A stretch of 64,000 nt of DNA from Cryobacterium aureum. GTDB taxonomy: Bacteria; Actinomycetota; Actinomycetes; Actinomycetales; Microbacteriaceae. The position numbers and the translations under genes were made by a program. Shown here in pieces: positions 44,680-52,624 of the stretch. The notes below the pieces were generated by a model, which saw only the letters and a program-made list of their open reading frames with translations, was not told where the DNA came from and did not search any database. The number at the start of each line of letters is the position of its first letter. Position 1 is the stretch's first letter. The stretch spans positions 18,154 to 82,153 of the forward strand of contig NZ_PPTG01000052.1 of NCBI RefSeq assembly GCF_002954245.1, given 5' to 3'.

Positions 44680-46067
44680 TGGAAGGCTTTCTTGAACCAG
44701 CGCTCTGGGCGCTCGGAATGGCAGTCATTGGTGCGGTCGTCTTCGGCCTCCTCGGACTGGTTTCCGGGACTGATGAAACGGCCACCATCGCGCCCCTCAC
44801 TCTGCTGGTCATTCTCGTTGGCGTCCCGCCGGAAGGTGTCTTCGCCTTCTTCATGGCGGCGATCTCGGCAAAGCACATCACGCATGCGATTCCAACCACG
44901 CTCCTCGGCATACCAGGCGACACCATGGCGGCGCCACTGCTGCGCGATGCGCAAATGCTCCGTGAGCTCGGAGTTCCGCACATCGCACTGCGCAAAGCGA
45001 TTTCCGGCGGCGCGGTAGCAGCCGTCATCGCAGTCCCGATGGCCGTCTTCTTCGCCTGGGTGATCACGCCGTTCTCGGGTCAGATCGGCGCCGTTGCTCC
45101 TTGGCTGTTCTTCGCGGCCGCCGGGCTCATCGCTGTACTGTCGAAGGGCCGTTGGGCAGCACTGATCGCCCTTCTTCCTTTCGTTCTCATCGTGGTCGGT
45201 TTGCAGAACTTTGCGATCGACGCGCTCGGCAAGGGGCTTTCGATCAGCTTCTTCCTGGGCATTGCCATCGGGCCCCTGATCGCAGACCTCTTTCTCGCAG
45301 CGAGCCCCGCCGGTCGCGCGACGCTCAAGCGGGACGCGCCGCGTACATTTGAGCTGGCAGCGGATGTGCGCACCTGGAAGGGACGGATGCCCAATCCGTT
45401 GCGAGTTCTGGATCGCGCCCAGTTGGGCAGCACTGCCGGAGCCGCCGTGGTTTCAAGCGCGACGTTCGTGTTCTCGCCCGTTGCGATGACCGTGATGATG
45501 GGTGAGCTGTTTGGCCGTCGGATCAAGAATGGCTACCAGCGCCTCACGACCATGATGGCAGTGAAGAACGGAACGACAGAGTCGACCTACATTGCCGAAA
45601 CCCTCATCCCGCTCATTGCGATCGGTCTTCCGCTGTCACCGATGGCTGCAGGACCGGCAAACCCGTTGTTCAATGCACCACCGGTTTTCACCCTCAACGC
45701 CGAGACCGGTGCGACGAACAACCTGCACGACATGCTGGACCCGTGGCAGTTCCTGGTCATCGGTTTAGCAGCAGTTCTCATCGGACTAGTCATTACATAT
45801 CCGTTCGCGATGACGCAAGCGCACCGCGCGGCATCCTGGATCATGCGGAAGGTTTCGCACGAAGCGATCATCGGAGCCTTCGCTGGGCTCATCGCTGTGA
45901 TCTGCCTCTACGAAGGCGGGATCATTGCGTTGTTCGTTGCGATCACCATTGGTCTCGTTGGTGGATTGCTGAACAAAATTTTCAGCATGCACACGGGTGT
46001 GCAGTTCATGGGCTACTACGTTGCGGTGCTGACGGTGCCGGCCATTACAGCCCTGTTCGCAGGCTGA
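44679..46067 (+). CDS. TctA-like multi-pass permease, candidate mevalonate transporter
   Basis: This 462-residue, very hydrophobic protein has about 11-12 segments, with a conserved-looking loop IPTTLLGIPGDTMAAPLLRDAQ (split motif: TLLGIPGDTMA and APLLRDAQ) resembling the PG loop of TctA permeases, repeated in part near MMAVKNGTTESTYIAETLIPL. No binding-protein gene is in the cluster. It terminates the mvaAB operon before a hairpin. The natural reading is a carboxylate importer for mevalonate; TctA homology is by eye and the substrate is inferred from neighbours. Confidence 0.65.
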   Translation: MEGFLEPALWALGMAVIGAVVFGLLGLVSGTDETATIAPLTLLVILVGVPPEGVFAFFMAAISAKHITHAIPTTLLGIPGDTMAAPLLRDAQMLRELGVPHIALRKAISGGAVAAVIAVPMAVFFAWVITPFSGQIGAVAPWLFFAAAGLIAVLSKGRWAALIALLPFVLIVVGLQNFAIDALGKGLSISFFLGIAIGPLIADLFLAASPAGRATLKRDAPRTFELAADVRTWKGRMPNPLRVLDRAQLGSTAGAAVVSSATFVFSPVAMTVMMGELFGRRIKNGYQRLTTMMAVKNGTTESTYIAETLIPLIAIGLPLSPMAAGPANPLFNAPPVFTLNAETGATNNLHDMLDPWQFLVIGLAAVLIGLVITYPFAMTQAHRAASWIMRKVSHEAIIGAFAGLIAVICLYEGGIIALFVAITIGLVGGLLNKIFSMHTGVQFMGYYVAVLTVPAITALFAG

Positions 46068-46077
46068 TTCGACAGAC

Positions 46078-46109
46078 GGAGCCGCCATGCTCAGATGGGT
46101 GGCGGCTCC
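46078..46109. terminator. Hairpin terminator after the mevalonate operon
   Basis: GGAGCCGCC and GGCGGCTCC form a perfect 9-bp stem with a 14-base loop, followed by TTAGC. It lies 10 bp after the permease stop, between convergent genes. Confidence 0.75.
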
Positions 46110-46244
46110 TTAGCATCCTCGCAATTGTGCTGCGAGCAGTTCGCGCCGATGTAGGCTCCGTGAGCCTCCTAAACGCCGTCCCTGCTTTTCAGACGACAGC
46201 ATCCAAGTGGACGATTCTGCCTGCGCCGGTCGGAGCTCTTTAAG

Positions 46245-46811
46245 TCAGCCGGAATCAACGGGGGCGTAGAAGCTGGCCTCAGCCTTACGCCGCTTGGCGA
46301 CGTCGTCGACGACGAACTGCACGAAGTCCTCGTCGCGGTCTCCGATGACCAGGTCTTCGACCGTGCCGACCGACGGTTCGCCCGGCCAAGCGGTCTGCCG
46401 AGTCGGCCGGTCGCGCCCCAGCCGCGTCCCCGAGATCGCGACCCAGTCGCGAAGTCGCTGGCGGGCATCCGCGAAGTCGCGATGCCAGCCGAGCGGGGCA
46501 GAGCCGTGCTGGTCGGGATCGTAGGCGCCGAGCCAGTGCAGGTGCAGCGCGGAGAGTTCCCAGACCAGCTCGGGGTGCCGGTGCCAGAACGGCGGCGCAA
46601 CGGATGCCGGCAAACCGTAGGTGCGTCGCAGCCAGTTCACCCACCGGTTGAGTTCGATCCATTCGGCTTCGGCGTCGTCAGCGCTAAGCGGATTCCAGTT
46701 GATCGGATGCGGCGGCTCGGCCGTGAGAGGGCCGTCGAGGTCGTCCAACGAGCTCGCTCCGAAAGCGTTGTCGTGATCACCGGATGCCCACTCCACCAGG
46801 GACCCTACCAT
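46245..46811 (-). CDS. DUF4913-like protein of conjugative elements
   Basis: This 188-residue protein has WIELNRWVNWLRRTYG, then PPFWHRHPELVWELSALHLHWLGAYD, the W-L-x-x-Y and W-x-x-H-x-x-L-V-x-E-L-x-A-L pattern of DUF4913 proteins commonly encoded on actinobacterial plasmids and ICEs. ATG 46811 lies 7 bp after the stop of the SSB-like gene. Function unknown; probably part of the transfer module. Confidence 0.6.
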   Translation of the reverse strand: MVGSLVEWASGDHDNAFGASSLDDLDGPLTAEPPHPINWNPLSADDAEAEWIELNRWVNWLRRTYGLPASVAPPFWHRHPELVWELSALHLHWLGAYDPDQHGSAPLGWHRDFADARQRLRDWVAISGTRLGRDRPTRQTAWPGEPSVGTVEDLVIGDRDEDFVQFVVDDVAKRRKAEASFYAPVDSG

Positions 46812-46818
46812 TGCTGCT

Positions 46819-47259
46819 TCACCGCCCTGATCCGGCGTGAGCCGCTTCTGTCTCGTGGACGAGTGCCGTGTGCGCGGCCTGTGCGCTGTCCGAAGCAGAG
46901 CGATGAGCTCGGTCCACCTGATAGTTAGTGCGCGCGAGGTCATGGCCGATATTCTTGGCGACGAACTCTTCGCGCAGGATGGCGTCACCGTCGCGCAGGA
47001 CTTGAAAGGTGCGCACGTAGCCTTCGGCGACGAAGCTGTCACCCTTAGCAAAAAGGGTGAGCGCCCGATCGGCGGTGGCACGGTAGGCGACGATGTCGTG
47101 GAAGGTCGGCTCAAGCGCGGTGAAGTTGCCGTTGTCTTCGCGGAGGAAGTGAGGCTGGCCGATGCGCGAGTAGAAGCGGGTGTCGCCGTTTTCGGTCAGG
47201 GATTGCTGCGGATCTGAGGCGATGAAGCCGGAGAGCGATTGCTGGGTGTGAAGTGTCAT
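46819..47259 (-). CDS. Single-stranded DNA-binding (SSB)-like protein
   Basis: This 146-residue protein has an OB-fold pattern: FIASDPQQSLTENGDTRFYSRIGQ, then FTALEPTFHDIVAYRATADRAL and FAKGDSFVAEGYVR, typical of the divergent SSBs on actinobacterial conjugative elements. ATG 47259 with AGGAGG nine bases upstream is chosen over the longer frame. It would protect transferred single strands. With the DUF4913-like gene it is a two-gene islet lying between two catabolic operons. Confidence 0.65.
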   Translation of the reverse strand: MTLHTQQSLSGFIASDPQQSLTENGDTRFYSRIGQPHFLREDNGNFTALEPTFHDIVAYRATADRALTLFAKGDSFVAEGYVRTFQVLRDGDAILREEFVAKNIGHDLARTNYQVDRAHRSASDSAQAAHTALVHETEAAHAGSGR

Positions 47260-47348
47260 GGGACCGAACCTCCTGTTGGGTGGACCTTGTTGGACCGCGC
47301 TCACTGGGAGGTGCACTTAGCGCACAACCATTTATGCACAAATCCTTG

Positions 47349-47383
47349 CATACTTACTTTATTCACTGTAAAAAGTAAGTATG
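47349..47383. promoter_or_regulatory. Perfect palindrome overlapping the ROK gene start codon
   Basis: CATACTTACTTT (47349-47360) and AAAGTAAGTATG (47372-47383) form a 12-bp perfect inverted repeat around 11 bases; the right arm contains the ATG start at 47381. The position and size suit a ROK/NagC-type dimer, and binding there would block transcription or initiation of its own gene, indicating autorepression and control of the downstream operon. Confidence 0.7.
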
Positions 47384-48565
47384 TCGTTTCTACTGCAGGC
47401 TCCCGCCCCGTCTGGCCGCGACGCCCTCCGCCAGATTCGGGTAGAAGCCATCTTTGCCACCCTGCTGGCGAAAAGCCCCCTGGCGCGCACCGAACTAGCA
47501 GCACTGACCGGCTACAGCCCCTCAACGGTCACCGGCATTATTCACGACCTCTCAGAGGCCGGCTATGTGCGCGTTGTGGGCCAGGTTGAGTCCAACGGCG
47601 GTCGCCCGCGCACCCTCATTGAATTTGACCGCACCTCCATCACCATTGCCGTGGTGGGCGTGCGCGCCAACAGGGTGTGGGCCCAGCTCGTCGACCTCAA
47701 TGCCACCCTCATCGACAGTGTAGAACGCGATTTTAATGCGGAGCAGCCGCTGATTGACGCCACGGCGGCCATCGCCGAACTCACCGCACGGGCCAAGCTC
47801 CCTCCCTCGCGCGTGGTGCTCTCCCTCCCCGGTGTGGTGGGGCGAGACGGCTCAGCCACGCTGGCACCTGCCTTCGGCGCGGTCTCCCACATTGTTCTTG
47901 CCGATGCGCTCGCCGAGCTTGTGCTCCTGCCGGTGACGGTAGAAAACGACGTAAACCTCATTGCCCTCGGCGAGCGCCAGGCTGGCGCCGGCAACGGCGT
48001 GGACGACCTGGCCGTCATCCATATTGAAGAAGGTATTGGCGCAACGATAGTTATTGGCGCTCGCGTACTCGATGGCTCCTCACGTTCGGCGGGAGAAATT
48101 GGTTTTCTGCCCTACGGCCCCGAATCGGCCCACCGCAGCGAACGCGGCGAGTTCGAGGCCCGGTGGGGCACCGGTGGAATAGAACTGCAAGCGCGTGAGC
48201 GCGGACATGCCCTCGACCCCGGCAACCCTATAGCCGACCTCTGCTCGCGCACCGACGCGCCCGCCGTCGCCTTGTTGCACGAGGCAGTCAGCGCCTGGGC
48301 CTACGCCGCCGTGGTGTGTGTGTGCGTGACCAACCCGCAACGAGTGATCTTCTCGGGAGATGCCGTTCACCTTGATGAGCCGGCGCGAACGCTACTCATC
48401 GAACGCGTTCTCACCGGTGTGCCCTCTCCCACCGACGTAAAATTTGCCACCCTCGGCGAGCGGTCCATGCTGCACGGCGCCGTGGCCACGGTGCTGACCA
48501 AAGCCGCCGATCTTTTGTCCTCTGCACTGTCAGCAGCACCGTCTCGCGGAGAACTCCAGCGCTAA
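47381..48565 (+). CDS. ROK-family transcriptional regulator
   Basis: This 394-residue protein has an N-terminal winged helix (~15-80: LARTELAALTGYSPSTVTGIIHDL) and a ROK sugar-kinase-like domain (~85-380), with VENDVNLIALGER and IHIEEGIGATIVI. The CxCGxxGC zinc motif of sugar-sensing ROK proteins is absent, and the expected ExGH motif reads SAGEIGFLPYG, so the ligand pocket is probably altered and sugar binding or kinase activity is doubtful. It heads the operon and likely represses it until a pathway metabolite binds. Confidence 0.85.
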   Translation: MSFLLQAPAPSGRDALRQIRVEAIFATLLAKSPLARTELAALTGYSPSTVTGIIHDLSEAGYVRVVGQVESNGGRPRTLIEFDRTSITIAVVGVRANRVWAQLVDLNATLIDSVERDFNAEQPLIDATAAIAELTARAKLPPSRVVLSLPGVVGRDGSATLAPAFGAVSHIVLADALAELVLLPVTVENDVNLIALGERQAGAGNGVDDLAVIHIEEGIGATIVIGARVLDGSSRSAGEIGFLPYGPESAHRSERGEFEARWGTGGIELQARERGHALDPGNPIADLCSRTDAPAVALLHEAVSAWAYAAVVCVCVTNPQRVIFSGDAVHLDEPARTLLIERVLTGVPSPTDVKFATLGERSMLHGAVATVLTKAADLLSSALSAAPSRGELQR

Positions 48566-48611
48566 CCGACCACCTGATTTCTGCACCGAATGTTTACCAA
48601 AGGAGATAATC

Positions 48612-49679
48612 ATGCATTCACCTCGACTTCGCACCGCCATTTTTGCCGGTGGTGTTGCCCTTACGCTGGGGCTCACCGGCTGTGGACTCGGCGCCACACC
48701 GCAAGACGGCTCGGGTGATTCGGCGGGCGGCAACACGCTCACCATTTACACCGCACGTGACAAGGGCCTGGCCGACTCGGTCGTGGCCGATTTTGTGGCC
48801 GCTAACCCCGATTTTGAGGGCAACGTTGAGGTGCTCACCCTGGGCGCCCAGGAAGCTCTCGAGCGTATTCGAGCCGAAAAAACCAACCCGCAGGGTGATA
48901 TCTGGTGGGGTGGCACCAGCCAGCAGATGCAGCAGGCGGCCTCCGACGGGGTGCTCTCGGCAGCACCGCAGTCTGTGATCGATGCCGTACCCGCGGCGTC
49001 TCGCGACGCCGACGGACTCTGGGTGGGAGAGATGAAACTTGCCGAGGTGATCGTGTACAACCACGACATGCTCAGCGCCGCCGACGCTCCCAAAGACTGG
49101 GACGATCTCATTGCCCCGGCGCTGAACGACCAGATTGCTATTCGCGATGTGGCCGCCAGCGGAACCATGCGCAGCATCTACTCCGCCATGATCGATCAGA
49201 GATTTGATGAGGCCGGCAGCCCCGAGGCCGGCTACGACTGGCTGCGCGCCCTCGACGCAAACACCAAGGTGTACGCGGCCAACCCCACCGACCTGTACCT
49301 GCGCCTCACTCGCCAAGAAGCAGCGGTGACAGCGTGGAACCTGCAGGATGTGATGCTGCAGATTGAACAGCAAAACGCCCCATACACCGCTGTTGTTCCC
49401 ACCTCGGGCGCGCCCATGCTGGTAGACGGCGTGGCCAAAATCGCCGACGGCCCGTCATCGGCTGGCGCAGACGCCTTTCTGGAGTTTCTCCTGAGTGAAC
49501 CCACCCAGACCACGCTGGCGGAAACCTACTTTCAGATTCCCTCGATTGAGTTGGCCACCGAGCCCTCCTGGCTGGCCGACCTCAACCTGAAGGAAATGGA
49601 TGTGGACTGGTCTCGCGTAGCGGAAAACGAGACCGCCTGGATTGACTACTGGGCCACCAACATTAAGGGCCAGAACTAA
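48612..49679 (+). CDS. ABC transporter substrate-binding lipoprotein (iron/phosphonate/thiamine type)
   Basis: This 355-residue type II binding protein has a lipoprotein signal with lipobox GLTGC (C24) and the family core LTIYTARDKGL, GDIWWGG, LWVGEMKLAEVIVYN and WDDLIAP. This fold class (SBP_bac_1/AfuA-like) carries ferric iron, thiamine, 2-aminoethylphosphonate or sugar phosphates. AAAGGAG precedes the ATG. It delivers substrate to the fused permease two genes on. Ligand undefined; the enzymes downstream argue for an organic nitrogen compound rather than iron (inference). Confidence 0.88.
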   Translation: MHSPRLRTAIFAGGVALTLGLTGCGLGATPQDGSGDSAGGNTLTIYTARDKGLADSVVADFVAANPDFEGNVEVLTLGAQEALERIRAEKTNPQGDIWWGGTSQQMQQAASDGVLSAAPQSVIDAVPAASRDADGLWVGEMKLAEVIVYNHDMLSAADAPKDWDDLIAPALNDQIAIRDVAASGTMRSIYSAMIDQRFDEAGSPEAGYDWLRALDANTKVYAANPTDLYLRLTRQEAAVTAWNLQDVMLQIEQQNAPYTAVVPTSGAPMLVDGVAKIADGPSSAGADAFLEFLLSEPTQTTLAETYFQIPSIELATEPSWLADLNLKEMDVDWSRVAENETAWIDYWATNIKGQN

Positions 49680-49745
49680 CAACCGATAGCGGTGGGCGAC
49701 ACTTTCGCCCACCGCACTGCCACCAACGACGCCGGCGGAGCCGAA

Positions 49746-50831
49746 ATGACACGCGTTTTACTCGACAACATCAGCAAGACCTACCCCGGGGTAGCGCCGT
49801 CGGTTGCCGGACTCACCCTAAACATTGCGGAAGGGGAACTCTTCACCCTGCTCGGCCCCTCGGGCTGCGGCAAGTCGACCACACTGCGTATGGTGGCTGG
49901 TTTCGTGCAGCCAACTGGTGGCCGCATCCTTTTTGACGATACCGACGTAACCAACGCCGCGCCCAACCGAAGAAACACCGGCATGGTATTTCAAAACTAC
50001 GCCCTCTTTCCCCACCTCACCGTGGCCGGTAACGTGTCGTATGGCTTGAACGCACGTAAGGTGACCGCGGCCCAAAAACACTCGCGCATTGACACAGCGC
50101 TCAGCCAGGTAGGCCTCGACGGTTACGGTGACCGCCGTATCGACATGCTCTCAGGGGGCCAACAGCAGCGCGTGGCCCTGGCCCGGGCGCTTGTTATTCG
50201 TCCCTCGGTGTTATTGCTCGACGAACCGCTCTCTAACCTCGACGCCAAACTGCGCGAAGAAACCCGCACCGAGATTCGGGCCACGCAGAAAGAGGCCGGA
50301 ATTACCTGCCTGTACGTTACTCACGATCAGGCCGAAGCGATGTCAATGAGCGACCGCATTGCTGTGCTAGAGGCCGGCGAAGTTCACCAGGTTGCCAGCC
50401 CGCGAGACGTGTACCATCGCCCCGCCACGGCCTTTGTGGCCCGGTTCATTGGCCGCTCCAACGTCTTCACGAGTGAGGTCGTGGCTATAGAAAGCCACAC
50501 GGTGGTGGTTCGCCTCGGCGAGGGTACCATAGTCAAGGCGCCCATTGTGGCCGATACGGCCTCAGCCAGCGCCACGGTAGGTATGACCACCGCCGTGTCC
50601 CTGCGGCCTGAAGCCATTAGCCTCACCGTGAACCCGGTAACTGTGGGGAGCCATGAGCTCACCGGGCGCGTACTCACCGCCGAGTTCACTGGCGCTGTAA
50701 ATATTTACGAAGTTGATTGGCACGGTCAGACCCTGGTGGTCTCGGTGCCCGGCGCCCTCGACCGCGCCGACCCGGGAGATACGGTAGCGATGGCACCGGC
50801 CCAGGGCCTGGTGTGGATGGTGCACCCATGA
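49746..50831 (+). CDS. ABC transporter ATP-binding protein (FbpC/PotA-like)
   Basis: This 361-residue ATPase has Walker A GPSGCGKST (~36-44), Q-loop VFQNYALFPHLTV, the signature LSGGQQQRVA, Walker B VLLLDEPLSNLD and switch VTHDQAEAMS, then a TOBE domain (~285-355). Start ATG 49746 with GGAG is preferred to the upstream frame. Its stop overlaps the permease start (ATGA). Confidence 0.92.
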   Translation: MTRVLLDNISKTYPGVAPSVAGLTLNIAEGELFTLLGPSGCGKSTTLRMVAGFVQPTGGRILFDDTDVTNAAPNRRNTGMVFQNYALFPHLTVAGNVSYGLNARKVTAAQKHSRIDTALSQVGLDGYGDRRIDMLSGGQQQRVALARALVIRPSVLLLDEPLSNLDAKLREETRTEIRATQKEAGITCLYVTHDQAEAMSMSDRIAVLEAGEVHQVASPRDVYHRPATAFVARFIGRSNVFTSEVVAIESHTVVVRLGEGTIVKAPIVADTASASATVGMTTAVSLRPEAISLTVNPVTVGSHELTGRVLTAEFTGAVNIYEVDWHGQTLVVSVPGALDRADPGDTVAMAPAQGLVWMVHP

Positions 50832-52573
50832 CGCTGATGCAGCGCCTCTCCCAGCGCCGCTCGGGGCTCACCTCCTCAGACCGGTTTGTGTACTGGATCT
50901 CAGTACCACTCATTCTGGTTCTGCTCGTTTACATTGTCTTTCCCATGCTGGCCACAGCCATAACCAGCGCCGAGGGCGGCGGCGAAGCCTACGGCGGCTT
51001 CATTAGCGGCAGCTCGGGCAAAGCGCTCGGCCTCTCGGTCGGCATCTCTCTGGTCTCCGTGTTCACCACCTGCGTGATTGGCACTGGACTGGCCGTACTG
51101 CTCACCCGGTTCGACTTTCCGGGCCGCCAGGTGCTGCGCATCTTCGCCCTGCTGCCCATGGCGTTGCCGCCACTAATTGGCGCAGTGTCGTTCTACTTTC
51201 TCTACGCCGAAAGCGGCATCATTCCGCGCTTTCTTGCCGCCTATTTTGGAGCGGATGCCGCAGCCGTCTCGGCCAACGGTGTAGCCGGCGTGATTTTGGT
51301 GCACAGCCTCACCATGTATCCCTACTTCTATCTGGCCGTGTCATCGGCGTTGAGCGGCTCCGATGCCTCGCTGGAAGAAGCCTCCCTCAACCTCGGCGCC
51401 TCCCGCTGTCGCATGTGGCGAACCGTTATTTTACCCATGCTCACACCGGCGCTGGTCTCGGGCGCGCTGCTCACATTCATGGTGTCGATGGCCTCCTTTA
51501 CCGCGCCCCAGTTTTACAACGTGCAAACGCTCACCATGCAAATTGTCGCCTCCCGCACGAGCGGTGCCTACTCCACCGCCGCAGCACAATCGGTGGTGCT
51601 GTCGGTCGTCTCCATCTTGTTTTTGCTCATTATGCGCTGGTACCAAAACCGTCGCGTGTACCGCAGCCTGTCCAAGGGCACCCCGCAGTCGCTGACCGTT
51701 ATTCAAGGCTTTATCCCGCGGTCGGTGGCCGCCATCGGCTCGCTGATTATTGTGGTCATCCTCATGGCCCCGGCCGCCACCATCGCCCTGCTGGCCTTCA
51801 CGGTAGACGGCAGCTGGACCATCCAAATTTTGCCGCCGGAGTACACGCTCGGTAACTTTGCCAAAATCTTTGCCGACCCCGAGTCACTGCATCCCATTTT
51901 GGTCAGCACCCAGATGGCGTTGCTGGGAATGGTGGGCTGCGTGTTGGTGGGGGTTCTTGCCGCCTTCGTCGTCACCCGCTGGAGCGGGCCGGGCAAGGGC
52001 CTGCTCGATGTGATGGTGATGATTCCCTGGGCGCTGCCCGGCACGGTTATTGGCGTGAACCTGGTGACCGCCTTCGCCAGCCCCACCCCGTTTAACCTCG
52101 GGCAGGTGCTCATCGGTTCGCTGTGGATCTTGCCGGTCGCCTACTTCGTGCGCTTTCTCCCGCTGGTGTTTCGATCGGCCAACGCCGCCCTGGCCCAAAT
52201 TGATCCATCGCTTGAGGAGGCCGCCCGCAACCTTGGCGCCGATACCCTGCGCGCTATTCGCACAATCACCGTGCCGCTCATGTCTCGCGGAATTCTGGCC
52301 GGCGCCCTGATGGCGTTCATTCAGGGTTTTGGCGAGTATGTTGCATCCGTTGTGATCTACCCCGCACAATTTGCACCCGTCTCGGTCGAGATTTACAACC
52401 GCATCTACTCCAATGAGTTTGGTACTGCGGCCGCCTACGGAACGCTGCAAATGGTACTTATCGTGATCGTATTGATCATCGCCCAGCGACTGGAGAAACC
52501 ACGCGGCCAACGCGGCCTGCGACAGAAAGTGGCGACCAGAACAGCGCTTCCACTTCCCGTAATGAATACGTAG
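50828..52573 (+). CDS. Fused double-domain ABC permease (FbpB/SfuB type)
   Basis: This 581-residue protein with about 12 membrane segments carries two permease halves, each with an EAA loop: DASLEEASLNLGASRCRMWRT-like (~180-200) and DPSLEEAARNLGADTLRAIRT-like (~460-480). Only one permease gene is therefore needed, as in ferric iron and aminoethylphosphonate importers. ATG 50828 overlaps the ATPase stop. Confidence 0.9.
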   Translation: MTLMQRLSQRRSGLTSSDRFVYWISVPLILVLLVYIVFPMLATAITSAEGGGEAYGGFISGSSGKALGLSVGISLVSVFTTCVIGTGLAVLLTRFDFPGRQVLRIFALLPMALPPLIGAVSFYFLYAESGIIPRFLAAYFGADAAAVSANGVAGVILVHSLTMYPYFYLAVSSALSGSDASLEEASLNLGASRCRMWRTVILPMLTPALVSGALLTFMVSMASFTAPQFYNVQTLTMQIVASRTSGAYSTAAAQSVVLSVVSILFLLIMRWYQNRRVYRSLSKGTPQSLTVIQGFIPRSVAAIGSLIIVVILMAPAATIALLAFTVDGSWTIQILPPEYTLGNFAKIFADPESLHPILVSTQMALLGMVGCVLVGVLAAFVVTRWSGPGKGLLDVMVMIPWALPGTVIGVNLVTAFASPTPFNLGQVLIGSLWILPVAYFVRFLPLVFRSANAALAQIDPSLEEAARNLGADTLRAIRTITVPLMSRGILAGALMAFIQGFGEYVASVVIYPAQFAPVSVEIYNRIYSNEFGTAAAYGTLQMVLIVIVLIIAQRLEKPRGQRGLRQKVATRTALPLPVMNT

Positions 52574-52624
52574 CAGCTCATACCCCCTCAACACGTATGA
52601 CGACACAGAAAGCTCACGACTGAC

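Noticed and set aside
48612..52573. Ferric iron transporter
   Set aside because: Fold class fits, but the downstream lyase, kinase and amidohydrolase and the ROK regulator do not suit iron uptake.
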